Shown here piece after piece: positions 5,807 to 12,841 of a DNA stretch of 14,007 bases. The notes beneath the pieces are model-generated. The model was not told where the DNA came from, did not search any database, and saw nothing but the letters and a program-made list of their open reading frames with translations. Every line of letters starts with the position of its first letter. Positions within the stretch are counted from its first letter, which is position 1. The DNA is from Nanobdellati archaeon (GTDB lineage: Archaea > Nanobdellota > Nanobdellia > UBA10117), in contig JAGVWH010000005.1 of the NCBI GenBank assembly GCA_018304365.1, positions 1 to 14,007 of the forward strand. Direction: 5' to 3'. The translations under genes were made by a program, and so were the position numbers.

Positions 5807-5960
5807 ATTTCTTCCCTCCCATTTCAATTGCCGGCTTGATAAAGTCCAAGCCGCCCGCATAAAATAAATATATTACTGCTATAACTATGATTAAGAATAT
5901 TATAAAGATTACTAAATATGGTAAAAGTTCCGGCAGTTCTCCCTTTTTTCCAAACATCAT
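5799..5960 (-). CDS. Small pilin-like membrane protein, 53 aa
   Basis: Found by hand translation. It starts M-M-F-G-K-K-G-E-L-P-E-L-L-P (the second ATG at 5957 is an equally possible start), with a hydrophobic helix at about 14-35 and a polar tail rich in Lys/Gly/Glu (E-M-G-G-K-K-F-E). K-K-G before an acidic-containing helix start resembles a class III cleavage site. A run of six G lies just upstream of the ATGs and is the only candidate ribosome binding site. The start follows the preceding stop immediately (TAAATG), and the gene's end overlaps the next start by eight bases. Function unknown; the context suggests a minor component of the secretion/pilus complex. Confidence 0.7.
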   Translation of the reverse strand: MMFGKKGELPELLPYLVIFIIFLIIVIAVIYLFYAGGLDFIKPAIEMGGKKFE

Positions 5961-6071
5961 TTATCCCCCCAAAATATTAGTAATAAAAAATATTACAAGC
6001 GCTATCATTGTGATAACTGCAACTATTTGTATTACATATTTGACAAGTTCCCCCGTTTCAAATTCTGCCAT
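5961..6071 (-). CDS. Very small single-helix membrane protein, 36 aa
   Basis: Found by hand translation. M-A-E-F-E-T-G-E-L-V-K-Y precedes a hydrophobic helix at about 12-34 (VIQIVAVITMIALVIFFITN), and the protein ends I-L-G-G. Its ATG overlaps the stop of the platform-protein gene as TAATG, and its TAA abuts the ATG of the next small gene, so it sits inside a tightly coupled series. The acidic N-terminus lacks a K/R-G leader, so it is not an obvious pilin. It could be a small partner of the platform protein; that is position-based inference only. Confidence 0.68.
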   Translation of the reverse strand: MAEFETGELVKYVIQIVAVITMIALVIFFITNILGG

Positions 6072-8137
6072 TAGCTGACTATCATTGTTATTGGTGATGC
6101 AAGCTGATTGAATAAAAATATTGTTACGCTTGCAACTATAACGTAAATTATTGTTCCGAGTATTAAATTTATTCCCTTTTCCAAATTCTCTTCGATTGTA
6201 TCTTTACCATATGTTATTCCCGATAGTAATACTGAAAGTATAAAGCCTATTTGCAAAACATATATTCCAACAATTAATTGAAACGCAAAAGGAGACATCA
6301 TATCTTGTATTTGAAATATATCCACCAAACCAGTGCCTATCGCTGCATCGCCTGCTGTTCCCGCTTCCAAGCCGCCGAGCTGCTGTCCGAGACTTCTTAA
6401 AATACTAATTGTCAAAACTGCCAAACCGACAACAATTCCTGATATAACCGGAACGAAAATTTTAACTTGCATTTGCATAGAAGACGTTGTTTCGGCAAGC
6501 AAATCCTGCATTCTTTCCGAAACTCTATGAACCGCCCGCAAATACTGCGAAATTGTAATTAAGCTATTTCCAGCTATTTCTGGACTTCTTTTCGAACCTT
6601 CAACAACAACTTGCATTGTACTTGTAATAATAGTCGAAGGATAATCATTAATCGCGCCATACCGCGGATTGAAAATTGCATCCCGCAAATTTGTCCCCAA
6701 ATTCCTAATGTTATTTACAACTTTTTTATAAAAATTAGCGACTTCTGATTTTTCTGATTCTGCAATTTTTTCGAAAGCTATTTCGACAGGGATATGTTCT
6801 TCCAGTCTCTCTCCAAGCTGGAAAGCTGAATCCATAAATGTAGTTTCGATTTCTGAAATTCTTTTCTTTGCTTTTGCCATTTGGGAAACAGAAAGATAAT
6901 AATAAATTCCGAATCCAAGACCGATAGCACCAATCAAATCTATGCCAGCATAAACTGCTATTTGGGAGAAAAGCTCATCTGATAGATTTGCTGAAAATAC
7001 AGCTAGTGTATAAAAATAATACAGAGCCGGACTCGCAATAGCTAAAAAAGTAATAAGTCCGAAAGCTTCTGCCGGAATTGGAATTTTTTTATCGAATATT
7101 ACAACGCTTGGTTCGCCATACCTTTGCCGTAAATATTGATATACATCTGTTGTTTTGGCTCCTGCAGGTCTCGTTGCAAGAACTTCTGTTCCTATGAAAT
7201 AAACAATAATTGGCAAAAGAACATTGTATAGCAGCAATATATAATACCATTTTATTGATGCGCCCATAAATGCGGCGGCCATAGGGAGTATAACTAAACC
7301 CATAACTGGCAAGACCACACCAAGCATATGCAAACTTTCCAATGGGCTTTTCAGCATATGCGCATAATTAAGAAGTCTATCTTGTGTTCCTTCCAAAATT
7401 ACTTGCAGAGCTTGATCTAAAATTTCTTTTTTCCTGCGCGGACTGCCTTCGTATAATGAACTTTCGATTAATCTTAATGAATCAACAAACTGCGGATCCC
7501 AATCTTTCCACGTTAAAGCATAATCATTCATAGCTTCTGTAATAGAAGTATATGTTTTTGTTTCGACATCCCAAAGAAGTTTCATAAAATCGATTGACAG
7601 AGGCGGAGAAATATGTTTGGCAACAAATGCAACTGCCCGTTCCAAATTAGGAGTATACTGCATATAAATTGTCAAATATAAAACTGCTAATACTAATTCG
7701 TCAGACGCTTGTGAGCGCCACACTACGAGTATTCGCTTAGGTAGTTTCGGCAAATAGAATAGTAATGCTACTGACGTTATTAAGCCAACTAACAAAATCA
7801 AATAATTTACAAATAATATAGATGCTATAATTGTAAGAACGGCTACAATAATAGTTGTCAAATATGCAAATGAAAAAACGCTGTTTGGATTTATTTCTAA
7901 GTGAGCTAATTTAAGATGCTTAGAAACTTCCAGCAAATCTTTTTGTGCCGGAGTAACTGGCAGAATTTTATCTGCTACTCTGCATGCTGTCTCATAAAAC
8001 GTATGTGACTGCGGCAACTGATCCCGCCTGAAATCAAGATATTCTTTAGAATATGAGCGGCTAAAATCAGCTTCTCCAGATAATTCGCCTGCTATTTTCC
8101 GTTTATATTTATCTATTATATCCTGCTCAGCCGCCAT
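6071..8137 (-). CDS. FlaJ/TadC-type pilus assembly platform protein, 688 aa
   Basis: Inner-membrane platform that is expected to couple the ATPase to subunit extraction or insertion in type IV pilus/archaellum systems. I chose ATG 8137, two bases after the ATPase stop; an upstream GTG at 8188 would lie in the ATPase gene. About nine hydrophobic segments are visible (roughly 87-106, 110-130, 268-292, 297-318, 356-381, 392-415, 558-580, 617-640 and 655-677). They separate two large cytoplasmic helical regions at about 131-265 and 416-555, i.e. two T2SSF-like domains in one chain, as in archaeal FlaJ/TadC proteins. Length is near the upper end for the family. Motifs include Y-x-L-T-W-K-D-W-D in domain 1 and P-x-x-I-x-x-S-T-M-Q-V-V-V-E-G in domain 2. 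It sits directly after its cognate ATPase. Family call is strong; archaellum versus pilus is not decided. Confidence 0.92.
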   Translation of the reverse strand: MAAEQDIIDKYKRKIAGELSGEADFSRSYSKEYLDFRRDQLPQSHTFYETACRVADKILPVTPAQKDLLEVSKHLKLAHLEINPNSVFSFAYLTTIIVAVLTIIASILFVNYLILLVGLITSVALLFYLPKLPKRILVVWRSQASDELVLAVLYLTIYMQYTPNLERAVAFVAKHISPPLSIDFMKLLWDVETKTYTSITEAMNDYALTWKDWDPQFVDSLRLIESSLYEGSPRRKKEILDQALQVILEGTQDRLLNYAHMLKSPLESLHMLGVVLPVMGLVILPMAAAFMGASIKWYYILLLYNVLLPIIVYFIGTEVLATRPAGAKTTDVYQYLRQRYGEPSVVIFDKKIPIPAEAFGLITFLAIASPALYYFYTLAVFSANLSDELFSQIAVYAGIDLIGAIGLGFGIYYYLSVSQMAKAKKRISEIETTFMDSAFQLGERLEEHIPVEIAFEKIAESEKSEVANFYKKVVNNIRNLGTNLRDAIFNPRYGAINDYPSTIITSTMQVVVEGSKRSPEIAGNSLITISQYLRAVHRVSERMQDLLAETTSSMQMQVKIFVPVISGIVVGLAVLTISILRSLGQQLGGLEAGTAGDAAIGTGLVDIFQIQDMMSPFAFQLIVGIYVLQIGFILSVLLSGITYGKDTIEENLEKGINLILGTIIYVIVASVTIFLFNQLASPITMIVS

Positions 8138-8139
8138 TT

Positions 8140-10395
8140 TTAATCTTCGATATCCTCTTTGAACTGCTGTTTGAACCAATGCTCCCACTCAGCATAAACT
8201 CTTTTTGCATCTGTAGTGCCAACATCTTTTGCAACAATATCTGAAATTCTATGGAATGCTTCATTCGATTTTATTACGAAAGGCGCTTCCAGTATTTCGG
8301 AATTCTTTGTTTCATTTGCATAATCGACTATTTTTTGTTTTATTTTTGCTCTTACTTCAATATTTTCCCAAATACCATCCCAATTTCCCGACCATTCCTT
8401 AACTCTGCTTCCGATTGCTTTTATTACTTCTGACTCGCCTTCTTTCAAAGCCGCTGTAGGCTCAAGCATATCTGTTTTTGCGTTATAAGTCAGCAAATCT
8501 TTGAATCCTTTTTCTGCTAATGGATCATTTGTCCACGTTTTTCCAACCTCGGTTATTTGTACAACTCTCTTGACGTGTTCAAGTCCCGAAGGAGTTGTAA
8601 TTGGATTCGTAACTAAAATTACATCTGTTGCTTTGAAAGACGTTTTAGGAACACCCAAATCATTAACAACTCTATCGTAAACACCATAAGGGGAATCGCC
8701 GTGTATAGTTCCTGCTACAACTTTTGCTAAAGCTCCGACTCTCATAGCTTCGTAAAGCGCTTTTGCTTCAGTAGATCTTACTTCGCCGATAATTAATGCT
8801 GAATCGCCAAGGCGTAAAGCTGTTCTAATTGCATCCTCAGCGGGCACTTCTGATTTTCCGCCGGCAATTGCAGAACGTACTTTCATTGATTGGACATCAT
8901 ATCCTAATTTTCTTAGACCCGCAACATTTAATTCCAAAGTATCTTCAATTGTTACAACTCTACTCGAGCGCGCGATTTCCAACAAAAGTGCATCGAGCAT
9001 ACTTGTTTTTCCAGAGCTTCTTGAGCCGGCAATCAAAACAGTTCTGGCGCCGTCCATTAAAAACGATATTAATCCGGCTGCGAGGCTTGTAATCATTCCA
9101 TTTTGAATAAATAAAGGTAGAGTCCAAGTTCTATCTCTGTGTCTTCTAAATGCAAATGAATAGCCTTTGGGAGAAAGAGGCGGCTGCATTGCTGAAACTC
9201 TTGCGCGTCCGTGCGGAACATATAACTCTGTATCAAGAACTGGATTTGCCTGATCTAATGGTCTGCCAGACATCAGTCTTAATTTCGTTGCCCAGCTTTC
9301 TGCTTCCTTATTCAAAGGCGTTGCATTAGTAGTGCACTCGCCGTACTGCGAATGTATAACTGAAATTGGATTTATTCCTACTGGCGCATTTACAACTATA
9401 TCTTGGATATTTTCATCTGACAAAATAAGTTCAATCATTCCAAAACCTATCGTATAGCGAATCAATATTTTTGCCAGCTCTTCTACCTCTGCGGGTTCTA
9501 ACTTTATATTTCGGTTTTTTGCCAAATCGCGAATCAAATCTTTTTCTATATTTATGAAAGTCTCTCTCGTCCTTTCTATATTTGTGAATTCTTTTCTCTC
9601 TGGTCTATGCTCTGCTAAAACAGCTCTGGCATCTGTAAGAAGCGCATATTTATCCTCTGTAAGTCTAAATTCTGGCGGCGTTAAATGGTAGATAGGCCGA
9701 ATATCAGTTTTAGTTTTGAGAATCAAAACTTGAGTATCATCTGCAATTTTATAATTGTCTATTTCCTCCGCTCCAGCGGGATAAGACGTAACTAATTTAG
9801 TATACATAAAATTTGGCCGTATAGAAGGCTTGAATATTTGCTTGTAAAATGTTCTATCTCCAGATTTGTAGCCGTCTAAATGCGGCGCTGCTATCTTCAA
9901 AAGTTTAGTCTGTCCAAGAATTACGAGTACTTTTTCCAAAACAACTGAAAATTGTTTTGCGCAAGAAACGTGCTCTGTAATTACGGAGTTTACTTCTTCT
10001 CTGTGCCTTCTTAGAATTCTTACATAGCTGCCAACAGGGTCTTGCTTAATACCTTGCAAAACTGCTGACTGGAGGAAATTAAACCATTCTGGGAAAAATC
10101 TTCTGCAGTCCTCTCCGAATCCTGAAAAATCTAAAACTCGTTCTTCTGCTATTAATTTCTGATTAACTTCGGCTATTTCGTAAAGCAAATTTGCCTGAGA
10201 TTTTTCATAGACATATTCTTCATTTTGCGAGAAAATTATCTCTTCAACTTGACCGCTTTCAGCTAAAGCCCCTATAGTCTGTGCCATTACGAAAGGATCG
10301 TCTTCTATAGATGGATTATAGATACTGTTTTCGAAGTTAAATTTCAGAACTTTACCTTCAGCTGTTCTGATTATTTCGTATCCCTCTCTTGGCAT
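8140..10395 (-). CDS. FlaI/TadA/VirB11-type secretion ATPase, 751 aa
   Basis: Hexameric ATPase expected to power subunit assembly at the cytoplasmic face of the platform protein. Walker A is G-S-R-S-S-G-K-T at 457-464. An Asp box V-V-T-I-E-D-T-L-E-L spans 480-489. Walker B is G-E-V-R-S-T-E-A at 537-544, preceded by D-S-A-L-I-I, and the His box is A-G-T-I-H-G-D-S at 561-568. The region 300-425 (I-G-F-G-M-I-E, D-E-N-I-Q-D-I-V-V-N, P-H-G-R-A-R-V-S-A) matches the N-terminal ATPase subdomain of the archaeal family. About 280 residues precede the conserved part, and roughly 120 residues beyond the core (from about 630) have no recognised motif, so the protein is longer than typical archaellum FlaI. 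No Shine-Dalgarno precedes the ATG, and a TATA-like box lies about 24 bases upstream, so it is probably leaderless. Confidence 0.95.
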   Translation of the reverse strand: MPREGYEIIRTAEGKVLKFNFENSIYNPSIEDDPFVMAQTIGALAESGQVEEIIFSQNEEYVYEKSQANLLYEIAEVNQKLIAEERVLDFSGFGEDCRRFFPEWFNFLQSAVLQGIKQDPVGSYVRILRRHREEVNSVITEHVSCAKQFSVVLEKVLVILGQTKLLKIAAPHLDGYKSGDRTFYKQIFKPSIRPNFMYTKLVTSYPAGAEEIDNYKIADDTQVLILKTKTDIRPIYHLTPPEFRLTEDKYALLTDARAVLAEHRPERKEFTNIERTRETFINIEKDLIRDLAKNRNIKLEPAEVEELAKILIRYTIGFGMIELILSDENIQDIVVNAPVGINPISVIHSQYGECTTNATPLNKEAESWATKLRLMSGRPLDQANPVLDTELYVPHGRARVSAMQPPLSPKGYSFAFRRHRDRTWTLPLFIQNGMITSLAAGLISFLMDGARTVLIAGSRSSGKTSMLDALLLEIARSSRVVTIEDTLELNVAGLRKLGYDVQSMKVRSAIAGGKSEVPAEDAIRTALRLGDSALIIGEVRSTEAKALYEAMRVGALAKVVAGTIHGDSPYGVYDRVVNDLGVPKTSFKATDVILVTNPITTPSGLEHVKRVVQITEVGKTWTNDPLAEKGFKDLLTYNAKTDMLEPTAALKEGESEVIKAIGSRVKEWSGNWDGIWENIEVRAKIKQKIVDYANETKNSEILEAPFVIKSNEAFHRISDIVAKDVGTTDAKRVYAEWEHWFKQQFKEDIED

Positions 10396-10411
10396 AGCGT
10401 AATTCTTGCTT

Positions 10412-10425
10412 AGTAAAATATATAA
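10412..10425. promoter_or_regulatory. Palindromic TATA element shared by divergent genes
   Basis: AAAATATATAA in the 55-base gap between two divergent starts reads as a TATA box on both strands. Its centre (about 10419) is about 24 bases from the ATPase ATG at 10395 and about 31 from the plus-strand ATG at 10451. Both fit leaderless or very short-leader transcripts, and neither start has a Shine-Dalgarno motif. One element may therefore serve both directions, which would link expression of the motor and coiled-coil genes. Confidence 0.5.
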
Positions 10426-10450
10426 CTACCGCTGTGCTTTTCCTGTTAAT

Positions 10451-10903
10451 ATGGACGACCAAAATTTACCGCCTTTGCCAGATTTGCCTGCGCCATCGAA
10501 TTTTGCGGGTGGGATTCCAAAAGCTACGGCTGAAGGCTTAGTGAGAGTGCGGGAGAACGTTTCTTCTTTTACAGCGAGAGTTAGATTAGTAGAGGATCAA
10601 TTAAACAATATCAGGAGCCATTTAGAGTTAATCGACTCTTCTATGATTGATAAGCACAAAACAATTGTAAAAGAATTGCGAAGTCTTGAGGACAGCGGAA
10701 GAGAATTGAGAGCTGAAATGGCAAAGTTAAATGATTTGATTGAGCGCACCATTAAGCGGCTTGAAAGCCTTTCTTCCAAAGAAGAAGTAAAAGTTCTAGA
10801 GCGTTATATTGAAATGTGGCAGCCGATGAATTATGTTACTCGAGACGAATTGAAATCGTTAGTACAAAAGATTATTAAGGAACATTCGAAAAAAGGTGAA
10901 TAA
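10451..10903 (+). CDS. Coiled-coil cytoplasmic protein, possible ArlC/D/E-like accessory, 150 aa
   Basis: I prefer ATG 10451 over 10406 because the TATA-like box at about 10415-10425 would start transcription at about 10447-10451, and the 15 extra residues have no supporting signal. The N-terminus is Pro-rich (L-P-P-L-P-D-L-P-A-P), then a long heptad-like helix runs from about 38 to 108. A distinct C-terminal motif follows at about 110-142 (V-L-E-R-Y-I-E-M-W-Q-P-M-N-Y-V-T-R-D-E-L). It is soluble, with no signal or membrane helix. Divergence from the motor ATPase and coupling to a second coiled-coil gene recall the archaellum accessory proteins ArlC/D/E, but that homology is inferred from layout, not shown. 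Confidence 0.8.
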   Translation: MDDQNLPPLPDLPAPSNFAGGIPKATAEGLVRVRENVSSFTARVRLVEDQLNNIRSHLELIDSSMIDKHKTIVKELRSLEDSGRELRAEMAKLNDLIERTIKRLESLSSKEEVKVLERYIEMWQPMNYVTRDELKSLVQKIIKEHSKKGE

Positions 10904-11454
10904 TGGTTTTACACAAACTTATCGGTAGAAAAGAAAGATTTCCAACTCCAGAATCATTAAGAGCGCAGGGAGTCAAATCTGAAATATTAACTAATGATTT
11001 AAGCGGAAATCCAGTCCAACAAACTCCGATACCAGAAGCACCATCGCCGCATATCGATTTCTTAAAACGTATGGAAGATGCGCAGGAAATAGAACTGCCA
11101 GAACCACGGATTCGTACTCATCATCCGCATCACTCAACCGAAGAATTGCAAAGAATAATTGAGCAGGTTTTAAGCGATAAATTGCACGAATTTACTAAAG
11201 AACTTGATTCTGTAAGAAAAGTCAGGGATGACGTAAGATATCTAAGCAAGCAAATGGATGATAGATTTGAAAAGTTAAATCAGCATTTGGAAAACTTGCA
11301 AATAACTTTTGAGGAAAAAGTTGACGATCATCAGCAAACTGTAGAAGAGTTAAGCATAGAGTTGAAAGCTCTCAAAAAAGTTTTTGACTCTCTTATGCCT
11401 ACGTTTACAGATAATATCAGGCAAATGAGAGATATCATCGAGAACAAACGATAA
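10903..11454 (+). CDS. Second coiled-coil protein, 183 aa
   Basis: The ATG overlaps the stop of the preceding gene (TAATG) and AAAAGGTGA lies about five bases upstream, so the two are made together. The first 35 residues are basic/polar. Residues about 35-75 form a Pro-rich linker containing P-I-P-E-A-P-S-P and a His cluster H-H-P-H-H, and about 78-182 is one long charged coiled coil (E-E-L-Q-R-I-I-E-Q-V-L onward). There is no membrane segment, signal or enzymatic motif. It probably forms a rod or adaptor complex with its neighbour at the cytoplasmic face of the ATPase. That is inference; ArlC/D/E-like is the closest known analogy. Confidence 0.8.
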   Translation: MVLHKLIGRKERFPTPESLRAQGVKSEILTNDLSGNPVQQTPIPEAPSPHIDFLKRMEDAQEIELPEPRIRTHHPHHSTEELQRIIEQVLSDKLHEFTKELDSVRKVRDDVRYLSKQMDDRFEKLNQHLENLQITFEEKVDDHQQTVEELSIELKALKKVFDSLMPTFTDNIRQMRDIIENKR

Positions 11455-11484
11455 TTGGTAAATTAAATAACCTAGCATAGAGAG

Positions 11485-11498
11485 TTATAAAAAATATA
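11485..11498. promoter_or_regulatory. TATA-like / T-run element in convergent gap
   Basis: TTATAAAAAATATA on the plus strand looks like a strong TATA box with no annotated gene at the predicted start (about 11515). On the minus strand the same bases give TTTTTT, which could end transcription from 11598-12194. The gap 11455-11597 lies between convergent genes and holds no ORF that I can support. A short RNA or just terminator sequence are both possible. Confidence 0.3.
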
Positions 11499-11556
11499 CC
11501 TCTTAACTGCATTGTTATCTTAGAAGCTAAACATCTTAAACATAATCAATTCAGTT

Positions 11557-11563
11557 AAAAAAA
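11557..11563 (-). terminator. T-run terminator after the membrane-protein gene
   Basis: The minus strand downstream of the stop at 11598 reads through a weak hairpin (GAGTAA at 11584-11589 with TTACTC at 11598-11603, which includes the stop codon) and then reaches a run of seven T at 11557-11563. Archaeal RNA polymerase commonly terminates at such T-rich runs, so this is the likeliest end of the 11598-12755 transcript. Confidence 0.4.
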
Positions 11564-11597
11564 GTTTAAATCAAATCCCGTTCGAGTAATTCTGAAG

Positions 11598-12194
11598 TTA
11601 CTCACCTCGAGCTGGTTCTCTTGTTATGTAATACGTTGCTACTCCGAATATAATAACCAAGACTATCAAAGATAATATGGACGGCGAGAAAAATACTCTT
11701 GTCTGCTCTTCTCCCAAAAACGCCTGCAAACCTTCTACGCCCTCTGAAGATGGCTGAGTAATATTAAATTGGTCTCCTAATTCCGGTCGATTTGCGAGTG
11801 CTCCTTCTGGAAATACTTGTGAGAAAGCTATCAATGCAAACAGAATTATAATTATAATAATCGGACTATAAACTCTGGATTGACTTAAGGCGCTTGAAAT
11901 TGAGCTTTCTTGAACGCCCACGAATCTGAATATCAAAATAATGAATAAAATTATAAGTATTAGAACTGAAATTAATGGTAAAAAGGCTGTTAAGAATTTC
12001 ACTGCTCCGAGAGAAGATACGAATAGAAATGCCAGTACGAGCGATACCGCTGCGTGGACAAATTTGTTGTCTCCCAATACTTTTGTTTTGTCGAGAAGTG
12101 CGTAAGATAAAGCAAATATAAGTAAGAAGGGCAGTACTACAGAATACACACCTATGTTTTGCAATATACCTACAGCATCGAGTAAAGTTGGCAT
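11598..12194 (-). CDS. Polytopic membrane protein, 'VLPFLLI' paralog 2, 198 aa
   Basis: About five hydrophobic segments are visible (roughly 17-34, 47-64, 68-92, 109-127 and 170-190), so it is an integral membrane protein. Residues 14-41 (I-G-V-Y-S-V-V-L-P-F-L-L-I-F-A-L, then D-K-T-K-V-L-G-D) closely match residues 32-60 of the upstream gene product, so the two are paralogs with a shared first helix and K-T-K-V-L-G-D loop. A Ser/Glu/Gly-rich loop at about 135-165 separates the last helix. The C-terminus T-R-E-P-A-R-G-E is polar. It starts 12 bases after the preceding stop without an obvious ribosome binding site. I do not recognise a named family; proximity to motor genes suggests a membrane component of the same machine. 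Confidence 0.8.
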   Translation of the reverse strand: MPTLLDAVGILQNIGVYSVVLPFLLIFALSYALLDKTKVLGDNKFVHAAVSLVLAFLFVSSLGAVKFLTAFLPLISVLILIILFIILIFRFVGVQESSISSALSQSRVYSPIIIIIILFALIAFSQVFPEGALANRPELGDQFNITQPSSEGVEGLQAFLGEEQTRVFFSPSILSLIVLVIIFGVATYYITREPARGE

Positions 12195-12206
12195 AAAGAA
12201 AAGTGT

Positions 12207-12755
12207 TTAGTTGGCAATATAAATGTTGAGAGCTTCTTCTGGTATTGCAAATGCAATTTGACCGGATAAGAGTGCCGATAGACTGTAAAGTGCGGGAACT
12301 CTATCTCCGACTGCAAATCCAACTATTCCCAAGAAAATCAACAGAATGAATACAGATATAACGACAAGATGCGGCCCTCTGAGCGTTTTAACTTTCTCTT
12401 CCCAATCTGGAATTATAAATGCAAGTGTCATAATAACAAGCAAAGCTGCAACTAAAAGAAAACTTGCCTGCGGTAATAGAATTGCAATCGCTTCTACAAC
12501 TGGCGTATATGTGATAACCAAAAAGCCGGCTACGGTTGCAATTACTCCAGCGATGTTTTTAGTTTGCTGACTATCGTCGCCTAAAACTTTAGTCTTTAGT
12601 AAAATAGCATAGAAAATTGCCCAGATTAATAAGAACGGTAATACTACTTTAAAGAATCCAAATTGCTGAAGCAGTCCGAGAGCATTATCAAGCGGCGCAA
12701 TATTTAGAGCGCTAGCAGGTTCTTCGAAACCAGTCTGAAGTGAAAATGCAACCAT
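12207..12755 (-). CDS. Polytopic membrane protein, 'VLPFLLI' paralog 1, 182 aa
   Basis: Has an N-terminal polar segment of about 30 residues, then hydrophobic helices at about 36-53, 70-88, 92-114 and 128-148, with a further weaker one near 155-171. The core V-V-L-P-F-L-L-I-W-A-I-F-Y-A-I-L-L-K-T-K of helix 1 and the following V-L-G-D-D match the downstream paralog. A charged loop D-W-E-E-K-V-K-T-L-R-G at about 117-127 is probably cytoplasmic. A TATA-like box about 25 bases before the ATG and lack of a Shine-Dalgarno sequence suggest a leaderless transcript that also covers the next gene. Function unknown; a scaffold or channel-like subunit is possible. Confidence 0.8.
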   Translation of the reverse strand: MVAFSLQTGFEEPASALNIAPLDNALGLLQQFGFFKVVLPFLLIWAIFYAILLKTKVLGDDSQQTKNIAGVIATVAGFLVITYTPVVEAIAILLPQASFLLVAALLVIMTLAFIIPDWEEKVKTLRGPHLVVISVFILLIFLGIVGFAVGDRVPALYSLSALLSGQIAFAIPEEALNIYIAN

Positions 12756-12776
12756 ATGTAATTCTAATTAAGTTAG

Positions 12777-12788
12777 TATAAATAATTA
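12777..12788 (-). promoter_or_regulatory. TATA-like promoter of the VLPFLLI pair
   Basis: Minus strand TTATTTATACT contains TATTTATA centred about 25 bases before the ATG at 12755. The spacing predicts transcription starting at or beside the start codon, as for the pilin promoter, whose TATTTATA core is identical. Confidence 0.5.
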
Positions 12789-12794
12789 ACGTCT

Positions 12795-12826
12795 GCGCCA
12801 ACAGATGGTGTACTGCCCTGTGGCGC
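12795..12826. other. GC-rich hairpin in the gap 12756-12841
   Basis: GCGCCA (12795-12800) pairs with TGGCGC (12821-12826). Past a bulged A, CAG (12802-12804) pairs with CTG (12818-12820), and GG (12807-12808) pairs with CC (12816-12817), leaving a seven-base loop. This gives about eleven pairs, nine of them G-C or C-G. It stands out from AT-rich flanks and lies between the stop at 12842 and the promoter of the next gene. There is no T-run directly after it on either strand, so it could be a processing, stability or protein-binding element rather than a simple terminator. Confidence 0.5.
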
Positions 12827-12841
12827 GATGAATGCTTACTT

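Noticed and set aside
8138..8188. Upstream GTG start for the platform protein
   Set aside because: The extra 17 residues would lie inside the ATPase gene in another frame; ATG 8137 follows the ATPase stop by two bases.
6071..10395. Assignment of the motor specifically to an archaellum
   Set aside because: No ArlH, ArlF/G or canonical archaellin is visible, and the heads of the subunits are not archaellin-like, so pilus-like is safer.
11575..11603. tRNA T-arm-like CCCGTTCGAGT
   Set aside because: No matching acceptor, D or anticodon arms can be built around it on either strand.
11584..11603. Hairpin GAGTAA/TTACTC as an intrinsic terminator
   Set aside because: Only six pairs plus weak extension, overlapping the stop codon, with the T-run about 20 bases further on; noted only as part of the terminator region.
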